DNA from: Microbispora triticiradicis
GTDB taxonomy: Bacteria > Actinomycetota > Actinomycetes > Streptosporangiales > Streptosporangiaceae
Assembly: GCA_003260025.2 (NCBI GenBank)
Contig: QFZU02000085.1
Span: 1-64,000, forward strand
Length of the DNA: 64,000 bases
Direction: 5' to 3'
Below are positions 41,404 to 50,503 of this stretch, in pieces. The number at the start of each line of letters is the position of its first letter. The stretch's first letter is position 1. Position numbers and translations under genes: made by a program. The notes below the pieces were generated by a model. The model was not told where the DNA came from, made no database searches, and was given only the letters and a program-made list of their open reading frames with translations.

Positions 41404-42626
41404 ACGGACTCGCGGTTGACGTCCTGGTTGACGGCCTCGGCGGCCTCCTCCGCGGCGGACGCGGCGATGTCGGCCGGGGTCTCCCGCGAGCGGCGGATGC
41501 CGAGGATGCTGATGAACAGCGACGCGAAGATCGTCTGGAAGCTCATGACGAACGCGGTCGCCGACGGCACGACGAGACGCAGCGACTCGGCCGGGATCAG
41601 CTCGCCGAAGCCGCGGCCGCCCCAGTGGGACAGCGAGGCCACCAGGCCGGCGAGACCGGCCACCGCGAGCGCGCCACCGGCCAGCAGGCCCCGCTCCAGC
41701 GTGACGATGTCGACCAGTTTCCTGACCCGCCGGTCCTCGGGGAGGAAGCCCTCCTCGGCCGCGTACACCTTGGTGAACAGCGCGAACAGCACGGCCTGGA
41801 AGCCGATCACCACCATCGCGGACGCGCCGACCAGCGTGTCGACGTCGAAGGCGAGCTTGCCGATCCGCACCTGGCCGAACGTGAGCGCGGCGCCGGCCAC
41901 GAGGCCGAGGGTCATCAGCACCAGGCCGGGGATGAAGAACAGCCAGCGCGGGCTGTAGAGCATCAGGAAGCGCAGGTGGCGCCAGCCGTCCCGCCAGGAG
42001 CGCAGGTGCGGCGGGCGGGAGCGGCCGTCGGGCGACAGGGTCGTCGGCACCTCGCGGACGTCGAGCCCCTGCAGGGTCGCCTTGACGACCATCTCGGAGG
42101 CGAACTCCATGCCGCCGGTCTGCAGCCCGAGCCGCAGGATCGAGTCGCGGCGGAAGCCCCGCAGGCCGCAGTGGAAGTCACCGATCTCGCTGGGGAAGAA
42201 CAGCCGGCCGATGAAGGACAGGACCGGGTTGCCCAGGTAGCGGTGGAGCGGGGGCATGGCGCCCGGCGCGATGCCGCCGCGGAACCGGTTGCCCATGACC
42301 AGCTCGGCGCCGTCCCGGAGCTGCTCCACGAAGGGCATCAGGTTGGTGAAGTCGTAGGAGTCGTCGGCGTCGCCCATGATGACGTACCTGCCGCGGGCGG
42401 CGCGGATGCCGCCGATCAGGGCGTTGCCGTAGCCCTTCGCGTCGACGTGGACCACCCGGGCGCCCGCGTCGCGGGCAAGCTGTTGCGAGCCGTCCGTACT
42501 GCCGTTGTCGGCGATGACCACCTCGCCGTCGACACCGTTCTCCCGCATGCAGGTGAGAGCCTTGCGGACACAGATCTCAACGGTCTCGGCCTCATTGAGG
42601 CATGGCATGACAACGGTAAGTTCCAC
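41397..42626 (-). CDS. Polyprenyl-phosphate glycosyltransferase (DPM1/GtrB-like GT2) with membrane domain
   Basis: 409 aa. The N-terminal GT2 domain (about 1-230) has LTVVMPCLNEAETVE, VVIADNGSTDGS, YVIMGDADDSYDF (DxD) and the acceptor region FHCGLRGFRRDSI typical of dolichyl/polyprenyl-phosphate sugar synthases; it is followed by four membrane segments (LFFIPGLVLMTLGLVAGAAL and later). It should transfer a sugar from a nucleotide donor to polyprenyl phosphate to make a lipid-linked donor for GT-C enzymes. Divergent from a GT-C-like gene at 42893, the likely partner. ATG at 42626. Confidence 0.87.
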   Translation of the reverse strand: MELTVVMPCLNEAETVEICVRKALTCMRENGVDGEVVIADNGSTDGSQQLARDAGARVVHVDAKGYGNALIGGIRAARGRYVIMGDADDSYDFTNLMPFVEQLRDGAELVMGNRFRGGIAPGAMPPLHRYLGNPVLSFIGRLFFPSEIGDFHCGLRGFRRDSILRLGLQTGGMEFASEMVVKATLQGLDVREVPTTLSPDGRSRPPHLRSWRDGWRHLRFLMLYSPRWLFFIPGLVLMTLGLVAGAALTFGQVRIGKLAFDVDTLVGASAMVVIGFQAVLFALFTKVYAAEEGFLPEDRRVRKLVDIVTLERGLLAGGALAVAGLAGLVASLSHWGGRGFGELIPAESLRLVVPSATAFVMSFQTIFASLFISILGIRRSRETPADIAASAAEEAAEAVNQDVNRESVA

Positions 42627-42892
42627 GTCGCAACTCCTTGCATATGACGGCAGGACACCAATGATGCCTGCTTCCCGGTAGCGTCCGAGTCAAGTCGGCG
42701 AAACGGCTGGCATTCTGTAACCGTGACTCCACCCACCGCCGGAGCGGCGGGCGGCCCGCGTCACCGCCCCGACGGCGACGCAGAGGACGGGCCCGGCACC
42801 GGAAATCGGAAGACATCACCGACGAGATCCGAGGGGAGGAAGCGGGGACCCGCCCGCCTGCTCAGGCAGCCGGTCGTCCCCGCGCGACGTTG
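42627..42892. promoter_or_regulatory. Divergent promoter region of the GT2/GT-C pair
   Basis: 266-bp gap between divergent starts; it must hold both promoters. No confident palindrome is seen. GGGGAGGAAG at about 42833 resembles a ribosome binding site with no start at a proper distance in frame with the GT-C gene, which leaves that gene's start uncertain. Confidence 0.4.
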
Positions 42893-44416
42893 ATGGTCGC
42901 GATCGCGGATCCTCCCTCGGTGGACGCGGTCCCGCTCGGCCGATGGGGCCGCGCGGCCGCCCTGCTGCGCCGGCACCGGGTCTTCGCGGTCACCCTCGGT
43001 GTGGGCTTCGTGCTGCGGATCGTCACGATGCTCGGCTTCGGCCCGGCGATGTGGTTCAACGACTCCTACGACTACGTGTCGGTGGCGCTGCGCCCCCGGC
43101 CGCACCCGATCCGCCCGGACGGATACAGCTTCTGGCTGCTCCTGCTCAGGCCGTTCCACAGCTTCTCGCTCGTCATCCTGACCCAGCACCTGATGGGACT
43201 GGCCGCGGCGGTCCTGATCTACGCGCTGCTGACCAGGAGATTCGGGATGCCGGGCTGGGGCGCCACGCTCGCGGCGGCCCCGGTGCTGTTCGACGCCTAC
43301 CAGATCCAGCTCGAACAGCTGGTCATGTCGGACGGCATGTTCATCCTGCTCGTGGTGGGCGTGGTGACGCTCGTGCTGTGGCGGGAGAGGATGACCTGGC
43401 GCGGCGGGACCGCCGTCGGGCTGCTGCTCGCGGTGACGGCGCTGACCCGGAGCATCGGCCTGCCGATCCTCGCGCTCGTCGTCGCGTACCTGGTGATCAA
43501 GCGGGCCGGGTGGCGGCCGATCGCCGCCATGGTCGTCGCCTGCGCGCTGCCCGTCCTGGCGTACATGGGCTGGTTCAAGGCGGTTAACGGGCAGTTCGCG
43601 ATGACCAACAGCGACGGGGTCATCCTCTACATGCGGACGTCGCTGTTCGCCGACTGCCACAAGATGGACATCGACGAGCGGCGTGAGCTGGAACTGGCCT
43701 TGCTGTGCATCAACACGCCGCCGGACAAACGCGGTCCTTACTCCCAGGCGTACCTGTGGTGGGACGACCAGAACCAGCTCCACGTGTTCGGCTCGGGCAT
43801 GAAGTTCACCCCGGAGATCAACGCGAACGCGAGCGCGTTCGCCAAGAAGGCGATCCTGTCGCAGCCCGGCGACTACCTCGCGGCGGTGGCCAAGGACTTC
43901 TTCCGCGCCTTCCACTGGGGCCGCCCGCGCTTCCCGGATGCCAAGACCTACAAGCAGTACGAGTTCTCCAACGAGTACACGCGCAAGCTGCCCAAGTGGA
44001 GCTCCTTCCACAGCACCACCGACAAGGACGCCGAGGCGTACGAGAACGGGCCGGCCGCGACGCGGATCGTCTCGCCCTGGTCGAACTTCATGATCGCCTA
44101 CCAGAAGGTCGTCCGGCTGCCGGGCCTCGTGCTGGGGCTGCTGCTGCTGTTCGGCCTGTACGGCGTGGTGCGGCGCTGGCGCGAGCTCGGCGGGCCCGTG
44201 CTGCTGCCCTGGCTGGCGTCGGCCGGCCTGATCCTGGCGCCGGCGGCGACCGCCGAGTTCGACTACCGCTACCTGCTGCCCGCCGTCCCGCTCGCCTGCC
44301 TCGCCGCCGCCATAACCGCGCGTGACCTCGTACGGCGCCGGGCCGGAGCGCGGGCGGAGCGGCGGAGCGACCAGGGGGAGAGCGGTCAGGGGGAGGAGGT
44401 GTGGACGGCGTTGTAG
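42893..44416 (+). CDS. GT-C-type integral membrane glycosyltransferase
   Basis: About 507 aa, with roughly ten membrane segments (ALLRRHRVFAVTLGVGFVLRIVTML, SLVILTQHLMGLAAAVLIYAL, FILLVVGVVTLVLW, and others). Acidic motif FNDSYDYVSVA in the first extracytoplasmic loop matches the D/E-containing loop of PMT/ArnT-like GT-C enzymes, followed by a large extracytoplasmic insert (about residues 225-385) and three C-terminal segments. It likely transfers a sugar from a polyprenyl-phosphate donor, perhaps made by the divergent GT2. Start ATG 42893 or TTG 42890. The 3' end overlaps rsmI by 31 bp tail to tail. Confidence 0.78.
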   Translation: MVAIADPPSVDAVPLGRWGRAAALLRRHRVFAVTLGVGFVLRIVTMLGFGPAMWFNDSYDYVSVALRPRPHPIRPDGYSFWLLLLRPFHSFSLVILTQHLMGLAAAVLIYALLTRRFGMPGWGATLAAAPVLFDAYQIQLEQLVMSDGMFILLVVGVVTLVLWRERMTWRGGTAVGLLLAVTALTRSIGLPILALVVAYLVIKRAGWRPIAAMVVACALPVLAYMGWFKAVNGQFAMTNSDGVILYMRTSLFADCHKMDIDERRELELALLCINTPPDKRGPYSQAYLWWDDQNQLHVFGSGMKFTPEINANASAFAKKAILSQPGDYLAAVAKDFFRAFHWGRPRFPDAKTYKQYEFSNEYTRKLPKWSSFHSTTDKDAEAYENGPAATRIVSPWSNFMIAYQKVVRLPGLVLGLLLLFGLYGVVRRWRELGGPVLLPWLASAGLILAPAATAEFDYRYLLPAVPLACLAAAITARDLVRRRAGARAERRSDQGESGQGEEVWTAL

Positions 44417-45213
44417 AGGTCGCGCCTGGAGACGCCCGCGGCCTTGGCCACCTCGACGATGGCCTGCTTGCGGGGGACTCCCGCGGTCTCGCGCCGGGCC
44501 ACCTCCTCGACCAGCTCGTCGATGCCGGGCGCGGCCTCCTCGGCCGTCCGTCCGGCCACGACGAGCGTGATCTCTCCCCTGACCTCGCCGGCCGCCCATC
44601 CGGCCAGCTCGCCCAGGCCGCCGCGCCGCACCTCCTCGTACGTCTTGGTCAGCTCGCGGCAGACGGCGGCGGGCCGTCCGGGGCCGAAGGCCTCGGCCAT
44701 CGCCTCCAGGGTCGCCCGCAGGCGGTGCGGCGCCTCGAAGAAGACCATCGTGCGCTCCTCGGCGGCCAGCGAGGCGAGCCGCCGGGCCCGCTCCCCCGGC
44801 TTGCGCGGCGGGAAGCCCTCGAAGCAGAACCGGTCGCTCGGCAGCCCGGACACGGCGAGTGCCGTCGTCACCGCCGACGGGCCGGGCAGCGCCGTCACCG
44901 GCAGGCCGGCCTCGACCGCGAGGCGGGTCAGCCGGTAGCCGGGGTCGGACACCCCGGGCATGCCCGCGTCGGTGATCACGACGACGGTGCGCCCCTCGCG
45001 CAGCGCCTCCAGCAGTTCGGCGGCCCGCGCGCTCTCGTTCGCGTCGTAGTAGGACACCACCCGGCCCGCCGGGGTCACCTCCAGGTCGGCCGTGAGCCGC
45101 CGCAGCCGGCGGGTGTCCTCCGCCGCGATCACGTCGGCCGTCGCGAGCACCTCGCGGAGCCGGGGGGATGCGTCTTTGGGCTGGCCGATGGGCGCCGCGG
45201 CGAGAACGAGCAC
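44386..45213 (-). CDS. rsmI: 16S rRNA (cytidine1402-2'-O) methyltransferase
   Basis: Tetrapyrrole-methylase-fold SAM enzyme, 275 aa. VLAAAPIGQPKDASPRLREVL (variant of TPIGNLxDxS), IAAEDTRRLRRL, VVVITDAGMPGVSDPG (SAM loop) and LPSDRFCFEGFPPRK are the family signatures. Divergent from pmt, the order seen in mycobacteria and streptomycetes. Start at 45213. Confidence 0.93.
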   Translation of the reverse strand: MLVLAAAPIGQPKDASPRLREVLATADVIAAEDTRRLRRLTADLEVTPAGRVVSYYDANESARAAELLEALREGRTVVVITDAGMPGVSDPGYRLTRLAVEAGLPVTALPGPSAVTTALAVSGLPSDRFCFEGFPPRKPGERARRLASLAAEERTMVFFEAPHRLRATLEAMAEAFGPGRPAAVCRELTKTYEEVRRGGLGELAGWAAGEVRGEITLVVAGRTAEEAAPGIDELVEEVARRETAGVPRKQAIVEVAKAAGVSRRDLYNAVHTSSP

Positions 45214-45357
45214 CCGTCCACCCTATGACCGGCGCGCGGCGGCCCCGCGACGTCCCTCGTCCGCCCAGGGTGTGAAACATTCACGGTGAGAGGCTCGCAG
45301 GCCCCGATCCCAGCGCGAATCGTGTCCTCCGCGGGGACTCACCAGTAATCTGTCGGG
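45214..45357. promoter_or_regulatory. Divergent rsmI/pmt promoter region
   Basis: 144-bp gap between divergent starts. No clear operator palindrome seen. Confidence 0.4.
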
Positions 45358-46965
45358 GTGGCCGTGACCGACTATTCCCACAAGGCGTTCGAGCAGCCGG
45401 AAGAGGAACCTGAGGGCGAAGCTCCCGCGGTGTCCCTTCGCGACCGGCTGGTGCCGCCCATGCCCGGCAGCGTCATGTGGGGCTGGGTCGGCCCCATCGT
45501 GATCGCCCTGTTCGGCGCGTTCCTGCGCTTCTTCCGGCTGGGCACGCCCCACGCGGTCGTCTTCGACGAGACCTACTACGCCAAGGACTCCTGGGCGACG
45601 GTCAGGTACGGCGCCGAGCGGCAGTTCGTGGACGGCGCGGACAAGCTCCTGCTCGCCGGAAACGACCACATCTTCAAGCAGTGCCCGACGGTCGGCGAGT
45701 GCGCCTCGTACGTGGTGCATCCGCCCCTCGGCAAGTGGATGATCGGCCTCGGCGAGGTCTTCTTCGGCCCGAACCCGTACGGCTGGCGGTTCGCCGCCGC
45801 GCTGCTCGGCTCGCTGTCGATCCTGATCCTCGCCCGCACGGCCCGCAGGATGACCCGTTCGACGCTGCTCGGCTGCGTGGCCGGCCTGCTGCTCTCCCTC
45901 GACGCGCTCCACTTCGTGCTGTCCCGTACGGCCCTGCTGGACATCTTCCTGATGTTCTGGGTGGTCGCCGGGTTCGCCTGCCTGGTCGCCGACCGCGACT
46001 GGTTCCGCTCCCGGCTGGTCTCCTGGCACGAGGCGGGGTCGCCGGACGACGGCCCGCGGACGGGCCTGCGGCCCTGGCTCCTCGGCGCCGGGCTCTGCCT
46101 GGGCGCGGCCCTCGCCACCAAGTGGACCGCGGCCTTCTACATCGCCGCGTTCGCGGTCATGGTGCTGCTGTGGGACCTGGGCGCGCGGCGGACCGCCGGG
46201 GTGCCTCGCCCCTTCCGCGGCGTCGTCGTGCGCGATCTGCCGCTCGCGGCGGCCTGGATGGCCGTCGTCCCGGCCCTCACCTACCTCGTCTCGTTCACGG
46301 GGTGGTTCGTCACCGACAAGGGCTACGGGCGCAACTGGGATCAGGCCACCGCGAACGGCCCCGCCTACTTCGTCATCGACTCGCTCCGGTCGTGGTTCGA
46401 CTACCAGCACCAGGTGCTCAGCTTCCATACGGGCCTCGCCCAGACCCACCCGTACCAGTCGAGACCCTGGCAGTGGCCGCTGCTGCTGCGCCCGGTGGCG
46501 TTCTTCTACGAGTCGCCCACCACGTGCGGCGCCCCCAGCTGCTCCTACTCGATCCTCGGCACCGGTACGCCGATCATCTGGTTCGCCGGACTTCTCGCGC
46601 TGATCGGCATGATCGCCTGGTACGTCGCGACCCGGGACTGGCGCGCGGGCTCGGTGCTGCTCGGCTACGCCGCCGGATGGCTGCCGTGGTTCTACTTCTC
46701 CATCTCCGACAACCGGACGATGTTCGCGTTCTACGCGATGCCGATGGTGCCGTTCATGATCCTGGCGATCGTGCTGGGCTGCGGGCTCATCATGGGGCGG
46801 GCCGACCCGGCCCGGCCGAACCGCCGCGTGGTCGGCACCGCCGTCGTCGGCGCGTTCGTCCTCCTCGCATTGGTGAACTTCGGCTGGCTCTATCCGGTGG
46901 TCGCGGCCGAGGTCATCCCGTACGACTCCTGGCACGCGAGGATGCTGTTCGACTCCTGGATCTGA
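45358..46965 (+). CDS. pmt: Polyprenyl-phosphate-mannose protein O-mannosyltransferase
   Basis: GT39 enzyme that mannosylates secreted proteins using polyprenyl-phosphate-mannose. 535 aa with about ten membrane segments. HAVVFDETYYAKD holds the catalytic DE pair of the first periplasmic loop; VVHPPLGKWMIGLGE and the C-terminal region (GWLPWFYFSISDNRTMFAFY) are PMT hallmarks. Orthologues are Mtb Rv1002c and Streptomyces pmt. Ser/Thr/Pro-rich linkers in secreted proteins of this window (for example 24105-25721, 2364-4679) would be plausible substrates. GTG start at 45358. Confidence 0.93.
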   Translation: MAVTDYSHKAFEQPEEEPEGEAPAVSLRDRLVPPMPGSVMWGWVGPIVIALFGAFLRFFRLGTPHAVVFDETYYAKDSWATVRYGAERQFVDGADKLLLAGNDHIFKQCPTVGECASYVVHPPLGKWMIGLGEVFFGPNPYGWRFAAALLGSLSILILARTARRMTRSTLLGCVAGLLLSLDALHFVLSRTALLDIFLMFWVVAGFACLVADRDWFRSRLVSWHEAGSPDDGPRTGLRPWLLGAGLCLGAALATKWTAAFYIAAFAVMVLLWDLGARRTAGVPRPFRGVVVRDLPLAAAWMAVVPALTYLVSFTGWFVTDKGYGRNWDQATANGPAYFVIDSLRSWFDYQHQVLSFHTGLAQTHPYQSRPWQWPLLLRPVAFFYESPTTCGAPSCSYSILGTGTPIIWFAGLLALIGMIAWYVATRDWRAGSVLLGYAAGWLPWFYFSISDNRTMFAFYAMPMVPFMILAIVLGCGLIMGRADPARPNRRVVGTAVVGAFVLLALVNFGWLYPVVAAEVIPYDSWHARMLFDSWI

Positions 46966-47067
46966 CACCCCCGTATGGTTGGGCCGTACCGTTGCGCCCA
47001 GAGGGGGTGGTCGTCAGTGATACCGGGTCGTCGTCAACGATGGGGTCGATACGGCAGACTGCGGGTC

Positions 47068-48405
47068 ATGCCCGCACCTGACGTCGCCGCGCTCCTGGCC
47101 CAACTGGAGCGCTCCGAACCGGACATCGCCGAGCCCGCCCGCGTCGCGGTGGAATGGCTCGCCGGCGGCGAGGCGCTGGAGACGATCAGCCAGTTCGACG
47201 TGTGCGAGTTCCTCTGGTACACGTTGCCGATCAAGGTCCCGGGCGACCAGGCGACCATCGCACGCGCGCTCGGCAAGCTGCTCCGGCTCGCCGGGATGGA
47301 GCGGTACGCCGCCCTGTGCGACTCCCCCGCCACCGCCCGGATCCTGCTCACGTACGCCAGGGAGGGCGAGGAGGCCGGGACCTCGGCCTACCACCGTGAG
47401 CTGGAGTCGACGGGGGTGCTGCCCCCGGACGTCCCCGAGCTGTCCTGGAGCTCGATCATGGGCCCGGAGGAGCTCGGGGCGCACGTCGCCTGCGCCGCCG
47501 CGCTGGAGCTGGCCATCGTCGCCGGCGATCCGGTGGACCGCGAGGAGCTGACCCGCCGCTGGCTCACCGCCCCCCGGGCCGAGCTGGGCGGCGACTGCTG
47601 GCTGCACCGGGTGCACGGCGAGCGGCTGAACCGCTGGGTGCTCGGGCGCGGCACCGCCCGCCGCGAGCTCGCCCAGCCCTTCGAGGTACGGCTGCACGCG
47701 CCCATCGAGGCGCCGGCCGAGCCTCACCTGGAGCCGCTGCGCTGGCTGCTCGACCTGGCCCGCACCGGCGTCCGCCTGACCGAACGGCTCAACGTCGGGC
47801 GGGCCGTGGCGGCGGAGGCGGCGGACCGCTTCGGCTGGGCCTCCCCTACGAGGCCGGGCGCGGAGTCGCGGGCGGTGCGCGGCGAGGCCGACGTGCCCGC
47901 CATGACCGAGCTCAGGCGGATCGCCGTCCACGACCTCGGGGCGCTGCGGCGCAGTGGGAGGAGGCTGGTGCTCACGACCACCGGCCGGAACCTCCTGGAC
48001 GATCCCGCCGCCCTGTGGGAGGCCGCCGCGGCCACCCTGCTCGTCCCCGCCCCCGGCGAACACGACTTCGAGATCTCCATCCGCGAGTCCGCGTTGATGA
48101 TCCTGGTGGACGGCGACGCCGTACCGGACGGCGACCTGGGCGACCGGGTCGCCGAGGTGGTCAACGGCGAGGGCTGGCGTTCGGCCGACGGCGGACGTGT
48201 CACCGGCGTTGACCTCTCCCATCCGCTGGCCCGGCTCCGGCACCGTCTCGACGCCCTCGGCCTCTCGGGCGGCGCTTCGGGCGGCTCGGGGCCGGCCGCC
48301 CGGGACGCGTACGTCTGGCGGCTCACCGGCACGGGCCGCCGCGCCGCGCTGGCCGCGCTGCGCGCGCAGGCGCTGCGCCCCCGCCAGTACGCCGGCCTCG
48401 GCTGA
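47068..48405 (+). CDS. Protein of unknown function
   Basis: 445 aa, soluble, mostly helical, not recognised. Starts MPAPDVAALLAQLERSEPDIAEPARVAVEWL (ATG 47068). A segment near residue 300 (LRRSGRRLVLTTTGRNLLDDPAALWEAAAATLL) resembles the winged-helix-like LTxxGRxLLxDPxALW motif seen in plasmid pRiA4b ORF-3/IS1096-passenger-type proteins, a hint rather than an assignment. It sits alone between pmt and a strong bidirectional terminator. Confidence 0.6.
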   Translation: MPAPDVAALLAQLERSEPDIAEPARVAVEWLAGGEALETISQFDVCEFLWYTLPIKVPGDQATIARALGKLLRLAGMERYAALCDSPATARILLTYAREGEEAGTSAYHRELESTGVLPPDVPELSWSSIMGPEELGAHVACAAALELAIVAGDPVDREELTRRWLTAPRAELGGDCWLHRVHGERLNRWVLGRGTARRELAQPFEVRLHAPIEAPAEPHLEPLRWLLDLARTGVRLTERLNVGRAVAAEAADRFGWASPTRPGAESRAVRGEADVPAMTELRRIAVHDLGALRRSGRRLVLTTTGRNLLDDPAALWEAAAATLLVPAPGEHDFEISIRESALMILVDGDAVPDGDLGDRVAEVVNGEGWRSADGGRVTGVDLSHPLARLRHRLDALGLSGGASGGSGPAARDAYVWRLTGTGRRAALAALRAQALRPRQYAGLG

Positions 48406-48413
48406 GCCTCGCC

Positions 48414-48456
48414 CGGGTTCCCGCCGTCCCTTCGGGCGAGGGACGGCGGGAACCCG
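48414..48456. terminator. Strong bidirectional hairpin terminator
   Basis: Perfect 18-bp arms 48414-48431 and 48439-48456 (CGGGTTCCCGCCGTCCCT and its complement) with a 7-nt loop, placed exactly between converging stops at 48405 and 48464. Confidence 0.75.
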
Positions 48457-48463
48457 AAGCCGG

Positions 48464-49315
48464 TCAGGAGGCGCAGGAGGCGCCGTTGAGGGAGTACCTC
48501 GCCGGCGCCGGGTTCGAGCCGGTGTGGCTGCCGAGGAAGCCGATGGTCACGGACTTGCCCGGCGCGATGGTCTTGTTCCAGTCGAGGTTCGCCGCCGTCA
48601 CCTCGGAGCCGGCCTGCGACCAGGTGGCCGACCAGCCCGTGGTCAGCTTCTGCCCGGGGTCGGGGAAGATGAACTTGAGGCGCCATCCGCTCACGGGCGT
48701 CTCGGTCGTGTTGGTGATCGTGAGGCTCGTGCTCATCCCGCTCCACCAGTCGGAGGAGCTGACCGTCACCCGGCAGGTGACCACGGCCGGTGAGACCGAG
48801 GGCGAGGGCGGGGTGACGATGTCGTTGTAGATCGTCACGGAGACCGAGCCGGACGGCGGGCTGACCGCCCCCTTCGTGTCCACCGCCACGACGTACAGCT
48901 GGTGGACCTGGGAGGGGGTCGTGCCGGGCGGCCACGGCAGGTAGAGGGAGCCCCCGGCGACCGTGCCCGCGAAGGTCCCCACGACCCTTTCGGCGCCGTT
49001 CCACACCTCGCGCACCTGGTAGCAGGCGATGCCGTCAGCGTCGGTGGCCGGCGCCCAGCGCAGGATGACCTGCGTCATGAAGACCTGGACGTCCGTCGGC
49101 GTTCCCGGGGCGGTCGGCGGCGTGTTCTGCTCCGACGGAGGCTGGATCGCCGGGCAGGGAGTGGGACTCGCCGTCGGCGACGGGCTCGGCGGAAACGTCG
49201 TGTAGGCCACCGTGGTCCCGGCGGTCGCGCGGGCCGCCGCGGGCGCGACGATCGCGGCCCCCGCCAGCAGGGCCGCCGTGATCCAGGCGCCCGTCCCCGT
49301 TCTGCTCCGTGTCAT
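48464..49315 (-). CDS. Secreted FN3-CBM2 protein (no catalytic domain)
   Basis: 283-aa exported protein: signal peptide MTRSRTGTGAWITAALLAGAAIV...ARA, Pro/Ser/Thr linker, a fibronectin type III domain (about 70-160: PPTAPGTPTDVQVFMTQVILRWAPATD...VVAVDTKGAVS), a short linker, then a CBM2 domain framed by Cys (CRVTVSSSDWWSGMSTSLTITN ... NGASC) with exposed Trp residues for cellulose or chitin. No hydrolase domain. It likely binds crystalline polysaccharide as an adhesin or accessory factor. ATG at 49315 with AGGAG upstream. Confidence 0.87.
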   Translation of the reverse strand: MTRSRTGTGAWITAALLAGAAIVAPAAARATAGTTVAYTTFPPSPSPTASPTPCPAIQPPSEQNTPPTAPGTPTDVQVFMTQVILRWAPATDADGIACYQVREVWNGAERVVGTFAGTVAGGSLYLPWPPGTTPSQVHQLYVVAVDTKGAVSPPSGSVSVTIYNDIVTPPSPSVSPAVVTCRVTVSSSDWWSGMSTSLTITNTTETPVSGWRLKFIFPDPGQKLTTGWSATWSQAGSEVTAANLDWNKTIAPGKSVTIGFLGSHTGSNPAPARYSLNGASCAS

Positions 49316-49475
49316 CCCCACTCCTTGTGTCGGCCGGCCCCCTTGCCCCGGATCGTCCGTGAATGTGGACTCGTGGTCAATGAAACGCGGGCGCGTGGGG
49401 CCGTACGCGCGGGACGAACGCCGCACGGCCCTGCAACTTTCATCCGGAGTCCCCCGTCCGGATCACCGGCCGCGG

Positions 49476-49850
49476 TCAGGCGGGGGACATGACCTCGTAG
49501 AGGTTGCGCGCCGAATCGACGAAGAACAGCCCGCGCGGGCACAGCGGGTGGTCGATCCGGCCGTTGTCGGGATGGGCCGGATCGCTGCCGTAGGGCACCC
49601 GGGCCTCCCGCAGCCGGGCCAGGATCCGGTCGAACGTGGCCGGGTCCACGTCGAAGGCCAGATGCACGCCGACGGGGTCGTCCACGGTCATGAAGTCCAG
49701 GGTCAGCGTGTCGTTCACCCGTACGGGCGCGAAGTGGCCGTCGCGGCCGGCGGGCGGCATCTCCTCCAGGCCCATGATCGAGGCGAAGAAGCGGGCCGCC
49801 TCGCGGTTGTCCACGGCGGGCACGATGGTGTGGTTCAACGTGATGGTCAT
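49476..49850 (-). CDS. VOC-superfamily (glyoxalase/bleomycin-resistance-like) protein
   Basis: 124 aa. TLNHTIVPAVDNREAARFFASIMGLEE and GLFFVDSARNLYEVMSP are the paired VOC motifs with potential metal ligands (His, Glu). Function is unknown, perhaps dioxygenase or sequestering type. ATG at 49850 overlaps the TetR stop by 4 bp (ATGA), so it is the second gene of a TetR-controlled operon and its expression is likely induced by the TetR ligand. Confidence 0.82.
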   Translation of the reverse strand: MTITLNHTIVPAVDNREAARFFASIMGLEEMPPAGRDGHFAPVRVNDTLTLDFMTVDDPVGVHLAFDVDPATFDRILARLREARVPYGSDPAHPDNGRIDHPLCPRGLFFVDSARNLYEVMSPA

Positions 49851-50479
49851 GCCGCGCTCCCAGGGGCCCCGAGAATGCCGTGCAGCAGGATGTCGACGAG
49901 CTCCCCGGGAGACGAGCCCAGGTCGCCGGACGCGGGAAGGGGCCGGGTGAAGAGCATCCCCAGGAAGACCGATGCCACCTTTCCGGGCTCCAGGCGCAGC
50001 GCCGCCCGGTCGGGCTCGATCAACTCGACGATCGCCTCGTGGGTCGCCTTCATCGACGCCTCCCTGCCGCCGGGCGCCTGCCGCTCTCCGGAACCTCGCT
50101 CGCGGCGGTGTCCGGTGCCGTGCAGGGCGCCGATCACGGTCCCCATGCGGCCCAGGTGGGCGCGCAGCGCCTCCGCCGCCTGAGTCAGCCGATCGGCCAG
50201 CGGTTCGTCGAGGGAGATCGAGGCCAGTTCGCGCAGCACGTGACCCGGGTTCATCGCCTCGACGAGACACGCGTCGAGGAGTTCGTCCTTGTCGGTGAAC
50301 ACCCGGAAGATCGTGCCCTCCCCGATGCCGGCCGCGCGGGCGATCTGGCTGGTGGTGACCGCGGCGCCGTGGTCGGCGACCAGGGGAAGCGCCGCGGCCA
50401 CGATCATCTCTCTGCGTTGCCCGGTGCTCATCGCCGGGGCTCGCCGGCGTGGTGTCGTCGTCTCTGTCATGTGATCCAT
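49847..50479 (-). CDS. TetR-family regulator
   Basis: 210 aa. RREMIVAAALPLVADHGAAVTTSQIARAAGIGEGTIFRVFTDKDEL is the TetR helix-turn-helix; the C-terminal ligand domain is ordinary. Start either ATG 50479 or ATG 50470 (MTETTTPRRR). The perfect palindrome at 50484-50503 sits immediately upstream, strongly implying autorepression of this TetR-VOC operon. Confidence 0.88.
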   Translation of the reverse strand: MDHMTETTTPRRRAPAMSTGQRREMIVAAALPLVADHGAAVTTSQIARAAGIGEGTIFRVFTDKDELLDACLVEAMNPGHVLRELASISLDEPLADRLTQAAEALRAHLGRMGTVIGALHGTGHRRERGSGERQAPGGREASMKATHEAIVELIEPDRAALRLEPGKVASVFLGMLFTRPLPASGDLGSSPGELVDILLHGILGAPGSAA

Positions 50480-50483
50480 AGTG

Positions 50484-50503
50484 CGGAGTGAGTACTCACT
50501 CCG
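50484..50503. promoter_or_regulatory. TetR operator (perfect 20-bp palindrome)
   Basis: CGGAGTGAGTACTCACTCCG is a perfect 20-bp palindrome 4 bp upstream of the ATG at 50479. GTGAGTACTCAC-type cores are typical of TetR repressors. Position over the transcription start indicates repression by occlusion. Confidence 0.8.
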
